From positions 36,414-100,413 of the forward strand of contig DVFJ01000037.1 in NCBI GenBank assembly GCA_018713325.1: a stretch of 64,000 nt of DNA. Reading direction: 5' to 3'. This DNA comes from Candidatus Onthenecus intestinigallinarum (GTDB lineage Bacteria > Bacillota > Clostridia > Christensenellales > Aristaeellaceae). The position numbers were made by a program, and so were the translations under genes. Below are positions 63,919 to 64,000 of the stretch, in pieces. Under the pieces are notes generated by a model that ran no database searches, was not told the DNA's origin, and saw only the letters and a list, made by a program, of their open reading frames with translations. Each line of letters opens with the position of its first letter. The stretch's first letter is position 1.

Positions 63919-64000
63919 ATGAATTTGATAAGCAAGAAAGTTAAACATAACAAGTTCGGAGAAGGAAAGATTGTAGAACAAGATTCTTCATATGTTTCTG
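63919..64000 (+). CDS. Hypothetical protein, 5' end only (runs off window)
   Basis: AAAGGAG RBS then ATG: MNLISKKVKHNKFGEGKIVEQDSSYVS... Confidence 0.7.
   Translation, partial: MNLISKKVKHNKFGEGKIVEQDSSYVS

Larger units (their letters stand above)
63640..64000. other. AT-rich segment, compositionally distinct from the rest of the window
   Basis: For example 63661-63720 is 30% GC by count, against GC-rich flanking genes; transition directly after the 63630 stop. Confidence 0.85.

Overview
High-GC window, probably chromosomal DNA of a spo0A-carrying Clostridia-type Firmicute (inference from gene content), densely coding, about 60 genes on both strands. Most is core or housekeeping: DUF436-plsX-acpP-rnc-smc-ftsY; rmuC; uppP; glpK; spo0A; rsmA; pckA; MoxR-DUF58-transglutaminase; birA-P1 peptidase-acpS-nnrD/E-mazF; a BMP-type nucleoside-like ABC transporter; pyrG; YqeY; AzlCD. 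Accessory functions include a sigma/anti-sigma pair, GH127, two MATE pumps, two DegV, two YitT, peptidases and serine hydrolases. No rRNA, tRNA, CRISPR array or complete mobile element was recognised. The best candidate for something undescribed is 24845-27729: a hypothetical protein, a 15-bp long-range inverted repeat enclosing a foldable three-way-junction RNA whose 3' strand overlaps a Shine-Dalgarno, a 28-aa membrane-type peptide ORF, a membrane HD-GYP protein and a DUF5317-like membrane protein. Other points of interest: a CsoR-type regulator with a perfect 29-bp palindromic operator driving an EamA transporter; a family 2 glycosyltransferase disrupted by a stop plus a frameshift; a pyrG promoter whose -10 lies in the loop of an 11-bp stem; and an abrupt drop in GC over the last ~360 bp. 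All family calls are from reading the protein sequences; no database search was run.
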